The notes beneath the pieces were generated by a model, which was given only the letters and a program-made list of their open reading frames with translations, was not told the origin of the DNA and searched no databases. A stretch of 64,000 nucleotides of DNA, taken from positions 1,300,501 to 1,364,500 of the forward strand of contig NZ_CP045571.1 in NCBI RefSeq assembly GCF_009662475.1. The letters are read 5' to 3'. Made by a program: the position numbers and the translations under genes. How positions within the stretch are numbered: the first letter of the stretch is position 1; every line of letters begins with the position of its first letter. The stretch comes from Acidithiobacillus thiooxidans ATCC 19377. Its GTDB lineage: Bacteria > Pseudomonadota > Gammaproteobacteria > Acidithiobacillales > Acidithiobacillaceae. Shown piece by piece: positions 21,015-29,116 of the stretch.

Positions 21015-21417
21015 GTATAAACCACTTCATCTGCAAAGCATCCGTCTGCGCAGTCGAACGGAGTTTATTTGGCACCAGCTCCGCTACACCGCCATTGGTT
21101 TGGGTTTTATGACCATCTCTTTGGGGGTCGGTATCCTGGGTTACCATTTTCTGGGGAAAATCAATTGGATCAACAGCCTGCTCAATGCCAGCATGATTCT
21201 CAGTGGCATGGGGCCGGTGTCCAGTCTGCATGGGACTGTCGCCAAGCTTTTTGCAAGCGCCTTCGCTTTGTACTCGGGCATTGTCTATCTGGCGGTATCT
21301 GCTGTTCTTCTTTACCCGATCGTCATGCGGCTCCTGAAGATTTTACATCTTCAGGCTCTGAACACCGCTTCGGATAATTTGCATGCAAAGCAGAACGTCT
21401 ATGCAGATGACGAATAA
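20998..21417 (+). CDS. Small two-helix membrane protein
   Basis: About 139 residues from the ATG at 20998 (or 137 from 21004), overlapping the epimerase 3' end. It has two hydrophobic segments (IGLGFMTISLGVGILGYHFL and the later GIVYLAVSAVLLYPIVM) and basic flanks. The loop INSLLNASMILSGMGPVS resembles the pore-like turn of small ion-channel families, but no family is assigned. Its function in the LPS gene cluster is unknown. Confidence 0.65.
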   Translation: MAMPNRYKPLHLQSIRLRSRTEFIWHQLRYTAIGLGFMTISLGVGILGYHFLGKINWINSLLNASMILSGMGPVSSLHGTVAKLFASAFALYSGIVYLAVSAVLLYPIVMRLLKILHLQALNTASDNLHAKQNVYADDE

Positions 21418-22530
21418 TCAATAAGCCGTTTTTCCGGGGTAAACGCTGGCATCTCTCGAAACACTCCTCTCAGTGGCTTTTTGTTCAATCCAGCTGCGTC
21501 CGGAACGGAAGCTCATCCATTGCTTTGCGTCATAATCATAGAGTTTGCAGGTGCTGAATATCCGGCGCACGGATCTAAAACTAAAACGCATTTCATGTAG
21601 GTAGATACCATAGGCCGAGCGCAGGTCTTCATAAGCTGCTTCAAGATGATAATAGGGGATACGCGGATCTACATGATGCGGCGCATGAATCAGGATGTTA
21701 TGAATAAGCATCTCGCTGATTTTTGAACAACGCACGACCGTACTGCAATATAGTTGCCCAATACTCTGACTCCATTCTTCTTTTTCCATAAAAAAAGGAA
21801 TGTCAGGATGCGTGTGATGCAGATAAACAAAAAGGGCAATGTAGTAATTGAAAACCAGAAAGGGGAGCAGCACCGCTGCGATAAAACCCAGCGGACCTGC
21901 CGCCCACCAGGAGAATGCCGAAAATGCCAGGAAAAACAGTGCAGTAATGATTTTACTTAAGGTAAAAGCGCGTCTGTTTTTCTGGTCTGCCTTGAAACGC
22001 ACCATTCCGGGCCACCATACGCGCAGCAGATAATGCAAGGCACAGGTATAGGGGCTCCGCTCCAGACGATATATCCATTTTTGAAAGATGCTTTTTTGGC
22101 GATATTCCTGGGGGGTTAATGGTTTCCAGATCCAGTCAATGGGGCTCAGACTGGTAAACCCATGATGCACGCGATTATGTCCAAAAGCCCATAGGCGATA
22201 CATGTTGAAGGAAGGCAACATGAACAGCGTGCCCAAGACTTCGGCCAGGTGCCGATTTTCGAACAAGGCGCCATGTGCGGCATCGTGGGCCCAGACAAAC
22301 ATGAAGGCAACCGCAGATCCCGCCACCAGACCGAGCAGCAACTGAGCCCACCAATGATGAATCAGCAATATGCCGGTAATCGCCGCTAGATAAAGCACAG
22401 CGTCAAAAGCATAACTGAACAAAGCCTTACTGATATCACGCTGATAGCATTCCGGCCGAATAGCTTGACGAACTGTCTGAATTTTCAGCGATTTCAATGC
22501 ATCATATAGCTTTTTCGGATCTGCTTCCAT
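21418..22530 (-). CDS. Membrane fatty acid desaturase
   Basis: About 370 residues from MEADPKKLYD; the frame extends to 22566. The three histidine boxes of a di-iron acyl desaturase or hydroxylase are present: HDAAH, HNRVHH and a late HAPHH. Four or more membrane segments surround them. It would insert a double bond into membrane acyl chains and adjust fluidity. A related hydroxylase cannot be excluded. It is convergent with the LPS cluster and stands alone. The upstream gap is AT-rich and probably holds its promoter. Confidence 0.87.
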   Translation of the reverse strand: MEADPKKLYDALKSLKIQTVRQAIRPECYQRDISKALFSYAFDAVLYLAAITGILLIHHWWAQLLLGLVAGSAVAFMFVWAHDAAHGALFENRHLAEVLGTLFMLPSFNMYRLWAFGHNRVHHGFTSLSPIDWIWKPLTPQEYRQKSIFQKWIYRLERSPYTCALHYLLRVWWPGMVRFKADQKNRRAFTLSKIITALFFLAFSAFSWWAAGPLGFIAAVLLPFLVFNYYIALFVYLHHTHPDIPFFMEKEEWSQSIGQLYCSTVVRCSKISEMLIHNILIHAPHHVDPRIPYYHLEAAYEDLRSAYGIYLHEMRFSFRSVRRIFSTCKLYDYDAKQWMSFRSGRSWIEQKATERSVSRDASVYPGKTAY

Positions 22531-22763
22531 TGGAGTCGCTCCTATATAAATATAATAGTACATCATTATACATAATAAACCGCGATCACCAAGTGTTTTT
22601 GAGTATCCGGGCGAGCCAGTCTTGGATCTCGCTACCCGCCCAGCGGGCGGTACCGGTATTTGGCATGGGAAAAATTAGTGCTAACATGGTGCGGTCATTT
22701 GCGCTATAAATGATGTGTAACTGAAGCTGTCATCCTGTATTAACTATTAGGAGAGTGAAAGAA

Positions 22764-23054
22764 ATGTTGGATATCGCTAAGATCAAACCTATTGCCCGTA
22801 TTGTTCTGGTTGCTGGCGCCATTGCTCTGGCATCTGCCTGCGCCAAGAAAGAAGACACCACTGCTGCAGCGGATAGTAGTGCGACCACCACGACGGAATC
22901 TGCTGCTCCGGCAAGCACGACCAGCACTGACACCAGTGCTGCCGCTGCGCCTATGGAATCAGCTGCGCCCGACAGCAGTGCTGCGGCTGACACCAGCAGT
23001 GCCGATTCTTCGGATACGGCTGCCAGCGACAGCTCCGGAGCCTCTACAGACTAA
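22764..23054 (+). CDS. Ala/Ser/Thr-rich small lipoprotein
   Basis: About 96 residues. The N-terminus is a lipoprotein signal: basic start, hydrophobic IVLVAGAIALAS and lipobox LASAC. The mature part begins CAKKEDTT and is then almost only Ala, Ser, Thr, Asp and Pro, with no folded domain visible. The first 30 residues resemble those of the next gene, so the two look like a tandem duplication. The ATG at 22764 follows an AGGAG site; a GTG at 22755 is possible. Confidence 0.75.
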   Translation: MLDIAKIKPIARIVLVAGAIALASACAKKEDTTAAADSSATTTTESAAPASTTSTDTSAAAAPMESAAPDSSAAADTSSADSSDTAASDSSGASTD

Positions 23055-23101
23055 GTTGTTACAAGGGTAGTCCATAACCAGAAAATGGAGGAGGCGTATT
23101 T

Positions 23102-23656
23102 ATGATGAACGTACGTAATATCAACCCAGTCATGCGTCTTCTGGTACTCGCCAGCGTGGTAACTCTCGCTGCTGCCTGTGCCAAGAAGGAAGAGTCCACC
23201 ACCGCGCCCAGTGATAGCTCTGCTACCAGTTCGGCCATGAGTAGTGACCAGGGTTCTGGATCTACCCAAAGTGATGACAGCACTGGATCTACCACCTCGC
23301 CATCCAGTTTTGATGTGCAGGGAGGGAGCGGGCACTTTGTGAAAGTGGCTGCATCAGCGGCTACTATGAATACGGATCAGATGGCTAAAGCAAAATCCTT
23401 GGCAGAAGCCAAGGGCTGTTTTGCCTGTCATCAGGTGGAAGCCAAGGTTGTTGGGCCGGCTTTTGCTTGGGTTGCCTATAAATACAAGGGTAATCCCAAG
23501 GCGGTTGACACCCTGAGTCATGCCATTGAACACGGTGTATCGGGTGTATGGGGTGGAATGCCGATGCCAGCACAAAGCGTGACACCGGCTCAGGCTAAAG
23601 AGTTGGCTGCCTGGGTACTGGCGCAAAAGCCTATTGCTCCGCCGAAATCAGCCTGA
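23102..23656 (+). CDS. Lipoprotein c-type cytochrome
   Basis: A 184-residue protein with a lipobox signal (VVTLAAAC at about residue 26), a Ser/Thr/Asp-rich linker (30-85) and a C-terminal class I cytochrome c domain. The domain has the haem motif CFACH near residue 117 and a later Met ligand in GGMPMPAQSV. It should be a single-haem electron carrier tethered to a membrane on the periplasmic side. It sits 47 bases after the short lipoprotein with a similar N-terminus. A strong terminator follows at 23678. Confidence 0.88.
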   Translation: MMNVRNINPVMRLLVLASVVTLAAACAKKEESTTAPSDSSATSSAMSSDQGSGSTQSDDSTGSTTSPSSFDVQGGSGHFVKVAASAATMNTDQMAKAKSLAEAKGCFACHQVEAKVVGPAFAWVAYKYKGNPKAVDTLSHAIEHGVSGVWGGMPMPAQSVTPAQAKELAAWVLAQKPIAPPKSA

Positions 23657-23677
23657 CATTTTTCAGGCCCGTTAAAA

Positions 23678-23700
23678 CCCCCGCCCAGCGGGGGTTTTTT
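23678..23700 (+). terminator. Rho-independent terminator after the cytochrome gene
   Basis: A seven-base stem CCCCCGC (23678-23684), loop CCA and GCGGGGG (23688-23694) are followed by six T. It ends the lipoprotein-cytochrome unit only 3 bases before the ampG start, so ampG must depend on read-through or on an internal promoter. Confidence 0.9.
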
Positions 23701-23702
23701 AT

Positions 23703-24926
23703 ATGGAAAATGCTGTGGCTATAAAATTTAAAAAACTATCCTGGATTGCCAGTACTTACTATGCCGAAGGACTGCCCTATTCTTTGGTGCAACAGGTTTC
23801 TGTGCAGTTTTTTACTTATGCTGGTGCCAGTCTTCAGGTTATTGGCTTGCTCTCATTTTTTGGACTGCCCTGGAATCTGAAACTATTCTGGAGTCCGGTC
23901 ATTGATTTATTCGGGAATAAAAAACGCTGGCTGGTAGTCATGGAGTTGATTTTAGGGGCTGTAGCCGCCTTGCTGATATGGCCCGCACAGCATCTTAATC
24001 TGGATCTGGCCGCAAAAATTTTTATTCTGATGGCTTTTATGTCAGCAACACATGATATGTCCGTCGATGGTTATTATATTCAGACCCTTGATACGGCTGA
24101 TCAGGCAGGTTTTTCCGGGCTTAGGGTGGCCGCTTATCGGGTGGCGATGCTCGTAGGAAATGGCGCACTCGTCATTTTAGCGGGATGGATATCATGGACA
24201 GTCTGTTTTTTGACTGCTGCATTCATGATGTGGGGACTGGCTGCTTTTCATAAATGGATACTGCCAGAGCCGCCTCCCGCCAATACGCAACATCAAGGTC
24301 ATCGTTGGGCAGCAGTACGTGAAGCTTTTCAAACCTATTTGGCGCAGCCTGGCATTGTTTGGGCTTTGGCCTTCATTCTCTTGTTTAGAGCCGGGGATGC
24401 CATGATGTTCGCCATGGTTACCCCTTTCCTGAACCATCTGGGTTACGGATTAATTGCGCGCGGAATTCTCACTGGCAGTGTCGGTACGGTGACTGGTATT
24501 GGAGGGGCATTACTGGGTGGTCTCATTATTTCGCGTTGGGGTTTAAAAAGGGCCCTTTTTCCGCTTACCTTAATTCAGTCTCTGGCCATACCAGCCTATG
24601 CCTGGCTGGCCTGGGCAGATCCATCTATCTGGTGGGTGGGCGTCACCATTGCCTTTGAACAAGGTTCAGCCGGATTGGGTACGGCTGTACTTATGGTTTT
24701 TTTAATGCAACGCTGTCAGGAAAATTATCAAGCCACCCATTTTGCCATCGGTTCGGCTTTGATGTCTGTGGCGGCCACCGTAGTAGGAGGTTTTAGTGGT
24801 TTTCTTGCAGCAAAAGTTGGATTCGTCGAATTTTTTCTTTTGGCATTTGTGGCCGCGATCCCCAGCCTTTTACTGGCAATAGGGATGCCGGACAAGCTCT
24901 ATCAGGACAAGAAATCCCCAATATAA
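23703..24926 (+). CDS. ampG: AmpG-like muropeptide permease
   Basis: A 407-residue MFS permease with about twelve helices. AmpG imports GlcNAc-anhydroMurNAc peptides for murein recycling. The N-terminus WIASTYYAEGLPYSLVQQVS and the loop LPWNLKLFWSPVIDLFG, plus MSATHDMSVDGYYIQTL, are AmpG signatures. The first ATG lies 3 bases after the terminator T-run, and the G-rich terminator arm is the only possible ribosome-binding site. A GTG a few codons inside is an alternative start. A PBP4-type peptidase follows, which supports a cell-wall role. Confidence 0.87.
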   Translation: MENAVAIKFKKLSWIASTYYAEGLPYSLVQQVSVQFFTYAGASLQVIGLLSFFGLPWNLKLFWSPVIDLFGNKKRWLVVMELILGAVAALLIWPAQHLNLDLAAKIFILMAFMSATHDMSVDGYYIQTLDTADQAGFSGLRVAAYRVAMLVGNGALVILAGWISWTVCFLTAAFMMWGLAAFHKWILPEPPPANTQHQGHRWAAVREAFQTYLAQPGIVWALAFILLFRAGDAMMFAMVTPFLNHLGYGLIARGILTGSVGTVTGIGGALLGGLIISRWGLKRALFPLTLIQSLAIPAYAWLAWADPSIWWVGVTIAFEQGSAGLGTAVLMVFLMQRCQENYQATHFAIGSALMSVAATVVGGFSGFLAAKVGFVEFFLLAFVAAIPSLLLAIGMPDKLYQDKKSPI

Positions 24927-24950
24927 AATAATCAAAAAGAAGCGTTAGAC

Positions 24951-26477
24951 ATGTTGCTTAATGGGTTGAAGGAAAAAACATCAGACTGGTTGTTAGACAT
25001 GATTAGTTTGGGTTTATTTTTGGGGATGCTGGGACTGTGCGGAGTCAGTCAGGCGGAAACTAATGGAAATAATGAGTCCAGCGCCAATGGCGAGCATTGG
25101 AGTATTGCACTGCGCAGCATTCATGATGCCCACCTTTTGCTGAATCAGGAAGCTACGCATAGTCAATTGCCTGCATCGACGGCCAAGTTGTTGACCACAG
25201 CCTATATTTTGCAGGTATTAGGGGCGGAGGCCAGACAACATACTCTGGTTTTAGGAACAGTTGAATCGACCGGCACAGTAATTGGACCACTGATTGTGCT
25301 GGGTGATGGAGATCCTGACATTTCCAGTCGTCATTTTCCGTTTGTCAAAAAAACCGAGCGCGGTGATCCTATGCTGCCGATGCGGAGCATCGCCAAAAGT
25401 CTCTACGCACGGGGCGTTCGTTATGCTCCCGACGGTATGGTCGTGGATGCTGGAAAGTTTCCAGAAGATCACCATATACCAGGTTGGACAGCAGATGATC
25501 AGCGTTTCTGGTTTGGAGCACCGGTCAGCGCATTGATGTTCAACGACGCCATGGTCAGTGTTGAGCTGCTTCCCGCACGCCGGGCGGGTAGACTCGCCAC
25601 CGTAAAAATTACGCCTGATCCACTGAATGTCATCATTAACAAGGTGCAAACCGTTGGTCAACACGGAGAAGAACGACCTGTCCAGCTCATTCAATCCGGA
25701 AACCAATATCAGCTTATTGGTAGCGTACGTGCCAACACTGGAAATTTTTCTGCATTGTTGGCTCAACCCGATCCACCTTATTTTGCAGCTTTAGCCCTGC
25801 GGCAAGCTGCAGAAGAGGAGGGGATAGTGGTTGGACCGACAATCAGCGTTGATCGTCGCCCAAGGTCTCCAGGTGCTTGGCGTAGCAGATATCCAAGCAC
25901 TACGGTTCTTGCCGAAAGAGTGTCACCATCCCTTGCAGAAGAGATAACAGTAGCCAACAAAGTCAGTGAAAATACGCATGTAGAGGTTTTACTGAGAGAT
26001 GCGGATTTGCGTCGAGGAGGTGATGGCAGTCGTGCCTCTGCCATGCAGGGATTACATAACTGGTTACTACAATCAGGCATACTGAACAATGGGTCTTCTC
26101 AACTCGTGGATGGTTCCGGTTTATCGCGGCTAGATCGCCTTAGTGCCAAAGAGTTAGTGTCAGCATTGGCGTATTCTTATCAGCAATCCTGGGGCAAGAT
26201 CTGGCGTGATTCTTTGCCCGTTGCGGCAGTAGATGGCACCTTAAGGCATCGTTTTCTTGATCTGCCAAAAGGCACCATAAGAGCCAAGACAGGAACTTTA
26301 CGCAATGCAGTCACGCTCGCCGGATTACTCCGCAATAAGTCAGGGGAAGCTTATGTCTTTGCGATTATGGTCGATCATTTCCAGGGCACGGACGCTGAGG
26401 CCAGAGCCCGGGTGGACCAAGTCGTGCGGGACATCATTCTGGGGAAAAGCCAATTATCGCCTTCAAGAGACTCATAA
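24951..26477 (+). CDS. dacB: D-alanyl-D-alanine carboxypeptidase/endopeptidase, PBP4 type
   Basis: A 508-residue serine peptidase (S13) that trims or cuts murein cross-links in the periplasm. Active-site motifs: SxxK in LPASTAKLLTTAYIL (about residue 79), SEN in VSENTHVEVLLRD and KTG in RAKTGTLRNAV. An N-terminal hydrophobic stretch (about 17-40, ending VSQAE) serves as signal peptide. The inserted domains between SxxK and SEN fit the PBP4 architecture. It follows ampG by 24 bases. Confidence 0.92.
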   Translation: MLLNGLKEKTSDWLLDMISLGLFLGMLGLCGVSQAETNGNNESSANGEHWSIALRSIHDAHLLLNQEATHSQLPASTAKLLTTAYILQVLGAEARQHTLVLGTVESTGTVIGPLIVLGDGDPDISSRHFPFVKKTERGDPMLPMRSIAKSLYARGVRYAPDGMVVDAGKFPEDHHIPGWTADDQRFWFGAPVSALMFNDAMVSVELLPARRAGRLATVKITPDPLNVIINKVQTVGQHGEERPVQLIQSGNQYQLIGSVRANTGNFSALLAQPDPPYFAALALRQAAEEEGIVVGPTISVDRRPRSPGAWRSRYPSTTVLAERVSPSLAEEITVANKVSENTHVEVLLRDADLRRGGDGSRASAMQGLHNWLLQSGILNNGSSQLVDGSGLSRLDRLSAKELVSALAYSYQQSWGKIWRDSLPVAAVDGTLRHRFLDLPKGTIRAKTGTLRNAVTLAGLLRNKSGEAYVFAIMVDHFQGTDAEARARVDQVVRDIILGKSQLSPSRDS

Positions 26478-26493
26478 ACTCGCCGCAGATGCT

Positions 26494-26841
26494 TTGGATT
26501 CGGTCTACCGAAACAGTCATTATCTGATTCCCGGTCAGCTTAACCTCCATATCGGTGGCCCGGCTTATGGAGTGCGTGCCGCAATTATTACGGCCTGGAA
26601 TCCCCAGTCAGAGCCATTGAGTCCATGGCAAAACAGAATAAGACAACGTCGTTTGGTCAGGTTGTTGGATGCAAACGGCTATCGATTTTTACGATCCTGT
26701 TGCGGTGTTGATGCGTGGTGGGAGGAAAGTCTGATGGTGTTTACTATGAATGAGTCAGCGGCAGTCAAGCTTGCTCGTCAATTTGGACAAAAGGCTTTTG
26801 TCTATCTGGATGGAAGACGTGTATGGCTGGTGTATGTCTGA
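26494..26841 (+). CDS. DUF3293 domain protein
   Basis: About 115 residues if it starts at the TTG at 26494; the frame is open upstream inside dacB, so the start is uncertain. The motif IITAWNPQSEPLSPWQNRIRQ, followed by GYRFLRSCCGVD and WWEESLMVF, matches DUF3293, a small family of unknown function. No signal peptide is visible. It lies 16 bases after dacB and may be on the same transcript. Confidence 0.7.
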   Translation: MDSVYRNSHYLIPGQLNLHIGGPAYGVRAAIITAWNPQSEPLSPWQNRIRQRRLVRLLDANGYRFLRSCCGVDAWWEESLMVFTMNESAAVKLARQFGQKAFVYLDGRRVWLVYV

Positions 26842-26942
26842 TAGTTTGGTTCGCATAATGTTTATTATGTTAAATAATGAAATGAACTTCAAACGGGGAT
26901 CATGGTCACACAAAGTAACACAGTAATTTCAGAGGGAGCGCG

Positions 26943-27203
26943 ATGACACACTACTCTTTTTCCGGCAATCGGGCACCTTGGTGGGTGCGTTTGCTGACCG
27001 CCATGGTCGGTATGGTCTTATTGATTGGTTTGTTTTTTTTCGCCATTTTCGCATTTATTGCGGTGGCGATCTTAGGTGCAAGCGGCATGATTTTCCTCTG
27101 GTGGCAAAGACGGAAAATGCGCAAAAGCACCAATCAGGACATTGTGGTCACCCAGTATCGGGAAATCCACCAAAATACCTCTCCTTTCGATAGAGAGAAA
27201 TAG
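26943..27203 (+). CDS. Small membrane protein
   Basis: An 86-residue protein with two closely spaced hydrophobic segments (LLTAMVGMVLLIGLFFFAIF and AVAILGASGMIFLWW), a basic RRKMRK after the second and a polar tail. The ribosome-binding site is GAGGGAG. No family is recognised. It precedes the tam genes but is separated by about 100 bases, so a functional link is not shown. Confidence 0.6.
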   Translation: MTHYSFSGNRAPWWVRLLTAMVGMVLLIGLFFFAIFAFIAVAILGASGMIFLWWQRRKMRKSTNQDIVVTQYREIHQNTSPFDREK

Positions 27204-27307
27204 TTTCCTTCAAAGCTTGTTCGCGCTCCCCTGCATTTGCCGAAAATCATGTTAGAATCATTAAGATCGACAAGGTAAGTTCAGCACATGGAGATGCAGG
27301 GGGGCTT

Positions 27308-29116
27308 CTGAAAAAAACAAATTCAAGAACAAAGCGTTATTCAAAAGCTAAAAATCGTGCCTCGTCAAGATCCAGGGGGGCAATTGTCTTGTTGCTGGGA
27401 TTTTTTTCGTTCCCGGCTCTGGCGGACGTGGTTCATTTTGGCTTTGAGGATGTTCCTACTTCCATGGCAGAAAAGCTGAACAAAGCCTTACCCACCGTGA
27501 CCATTGACGACAAGGCGGACCGTCTTGAAGAAACAGAAATGTCTGCCAACCTTCGGCTCAAAGATGCATTACAGGCCTATGGATACTACGACGCAACATG
27601 GAAAATCAGTAAAAAAATTATCAGTCCAAAAAATTATCTGTTGCAATTCTCAATTTCACTGGGTAAGCCAATTATTGTTCGTAAAATTGACCTCCAAAAA
27701 TCCGGAACAGGCAGTAATATCCCATCCATAATCCATCTTTACAAAGCTTTTCCAATAAAAGATGGGGCTGTGCTTAATCAAGTCGATTATGAGGAGTGGA
27801 AAGGTAAAGCACTGGAAGCGTTAAATAGACAAGGCTACGCCAAGGCAGAATATACTCGCCATGAAATATTAATCGATAAAAAAGAATTTTGGTCGGATAT
27901 TTATTTATGGTTAAATACCGGACCTCGTTTTCGTTTTGGTTCTATCACTGTCCATGGTGCAGAGCATTATCCTCGATGGTTTGTTGAGCGTTATGTTTCT
28001 TTCAAAGAAGGGGACTGGTACGCACCGGCAGCCTTGGCGGTTACTCAAAGTAATTTGCGTAACGCGGATCGTTTTTCAGATATCTCAGTTCAGGGTGACT
28101 TGAACGCAGAAAAAAATGATCTCGTTCCTGTCAGCATTAATTTGAAAAGTATGCCAGCACAACATATTAAGGTTGGTGCTGGTTATAGTACAGATATTGG
28201 CCCTAATGCAGCATTGATTTATGATAATTACAATGCTTTTGATGAAGCTCAGCATGTGCGTGTCTCTATTTTGGCGGCGCAGCTTAACCGAAACGTCAGC
28301 ATACTTTATAAGTGGCCTATCGGAAAAAATATAGGATCCGAATATATGGCACAAGCCAGTTATCAGAATCAAACGCTCACTGCTTACGATAGTAATGAGA
28401 TGCTGGCAAGTGTTGGGCGACAGTGGTCATTGCGCGATGATAATAGCCGCAATAAAACCACCTCCCTGGAAGCTCTGGTTAATTTTGAGCAAGCTAATTA
28501 TACGGTCGCAGATGAAGTGAATAACAGTTTTTATATTTACCCTTCCCTACAATATACGATCCAGGATTTCCGCAATATATTACGGCCTATATCCGGTTAC
28601 TCGCTGACGGCTCGCGCCGAGGGCGCCAGTAAAGTATGGGGGAGCACCGCTAATTTTGTAAGATTCAGTGCCCGTGGCAGCTGGAATGTACGAATTAATC
28701 GGCAATGGGTCATAGGTACAAGAGCCAAAGTGGGTGCGATGTGGTTGAATGGCCCCATTAGTGATTTACCGCCCAACTTGCGTTTTTTTGCAGGTGGACA
28801 AAACAGTCTTCCTGGTTACGCCTTTCAGTCACAGGGTCCGGTAGATAGCGATGGAGCAGTGGAAGGTGGCAGATTACTGGCTGTCGCTGGCTTCAATATT
28901 CAACGCTTTGTCAGTAAAAATTGGGCAGTTGTTGCTTTTTATGATGCGGGTAATGCTTTTAACAGCTTCTCGAATGTGCACGTACTTCAGGATGTAGGAA
29001 TTGGGTTCCGCTGGTATTCTCCAGTCGGGCCTATTCGTTTTGATTTGGCACATCCTTTAGTGAATCCTAAGGCTCCGGCTGTACGAATTGCTTTTTCAGT
29101 GGGATTTAGCCTGTGA
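27308..29116 (+). CDS. tamA: Translocation and assembly module TamA
   Basis: An Omp85-family outer-membrane protein that works with TamB to insert outer-membrane proteins and move phospholipids. It has an N-terminal signal region, three POTRA-like domains (about 50-250) and a C-terminal 16-strand barrel ending in AFSVGFSL, with the lid-type motif FFAGGQNSLPGY. The start is unusual: no in-frame ATG exists. A TTG at 27389 would leave too short a signal peptide. The open frame reaches a CTG at 27308, which supplies a basic N-terminus (KKTNSRTKRYSK) before LLLGFFSFPALA and has a G-rich site upstream. Coupled to tamB by a stop-start overlap. Confidence 0.85.
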   Translation: MKKTNSRTKRYSKAKNRASSRSRGAIVLLLGFFSFPALADVVHFGFEDVPTSMAEKLNKALPTVTIDDKADRLEETEMSANLRLKDALQAYGYYDATWKISKKIISPKNYLLQFSISLGKPIIVRKIDLQKSGTGSNIPSIIHLYKAFPIKDGAVLNQVDYEEWKGKALEALNRQGYAKAEYTRHEILIDKKEFWSDIYLWLNTGPRFRFGSITVHGAEHYPRWFVERYVSFKEGDWYAPAALAVTQSNLRNADRFSDISVQGDLNAEKNDLVPVSINLKSMPAQHIKVGAGYSTDIGPNAALIYDNYNAFDEAQHVRVSILAAQLNRNVSILYKWPIGKNIGSEYMAQASYQNQTLTAYDSNEMLASVGRQWSLRDDNSRNKTTSLEALVNFEQANYTVADEVNNSFYIYPSLQYTIQDFRNILRPISGYSLTARAEGASKVWGSTANFVRFSARGSWNVRINRQWVIGTRAKVGAMWLNGPISDLPPNLRFFAGGQNSLPGYAFQSQGPVDSDGAVEGGRLLAVAGFNIQRFVSKNWAVVAFYDAGNAFNSFSNVHVLQDVGIGFRWYSPVGPIRFDLAHPLVNPKAPAVRIAFSVGFSL

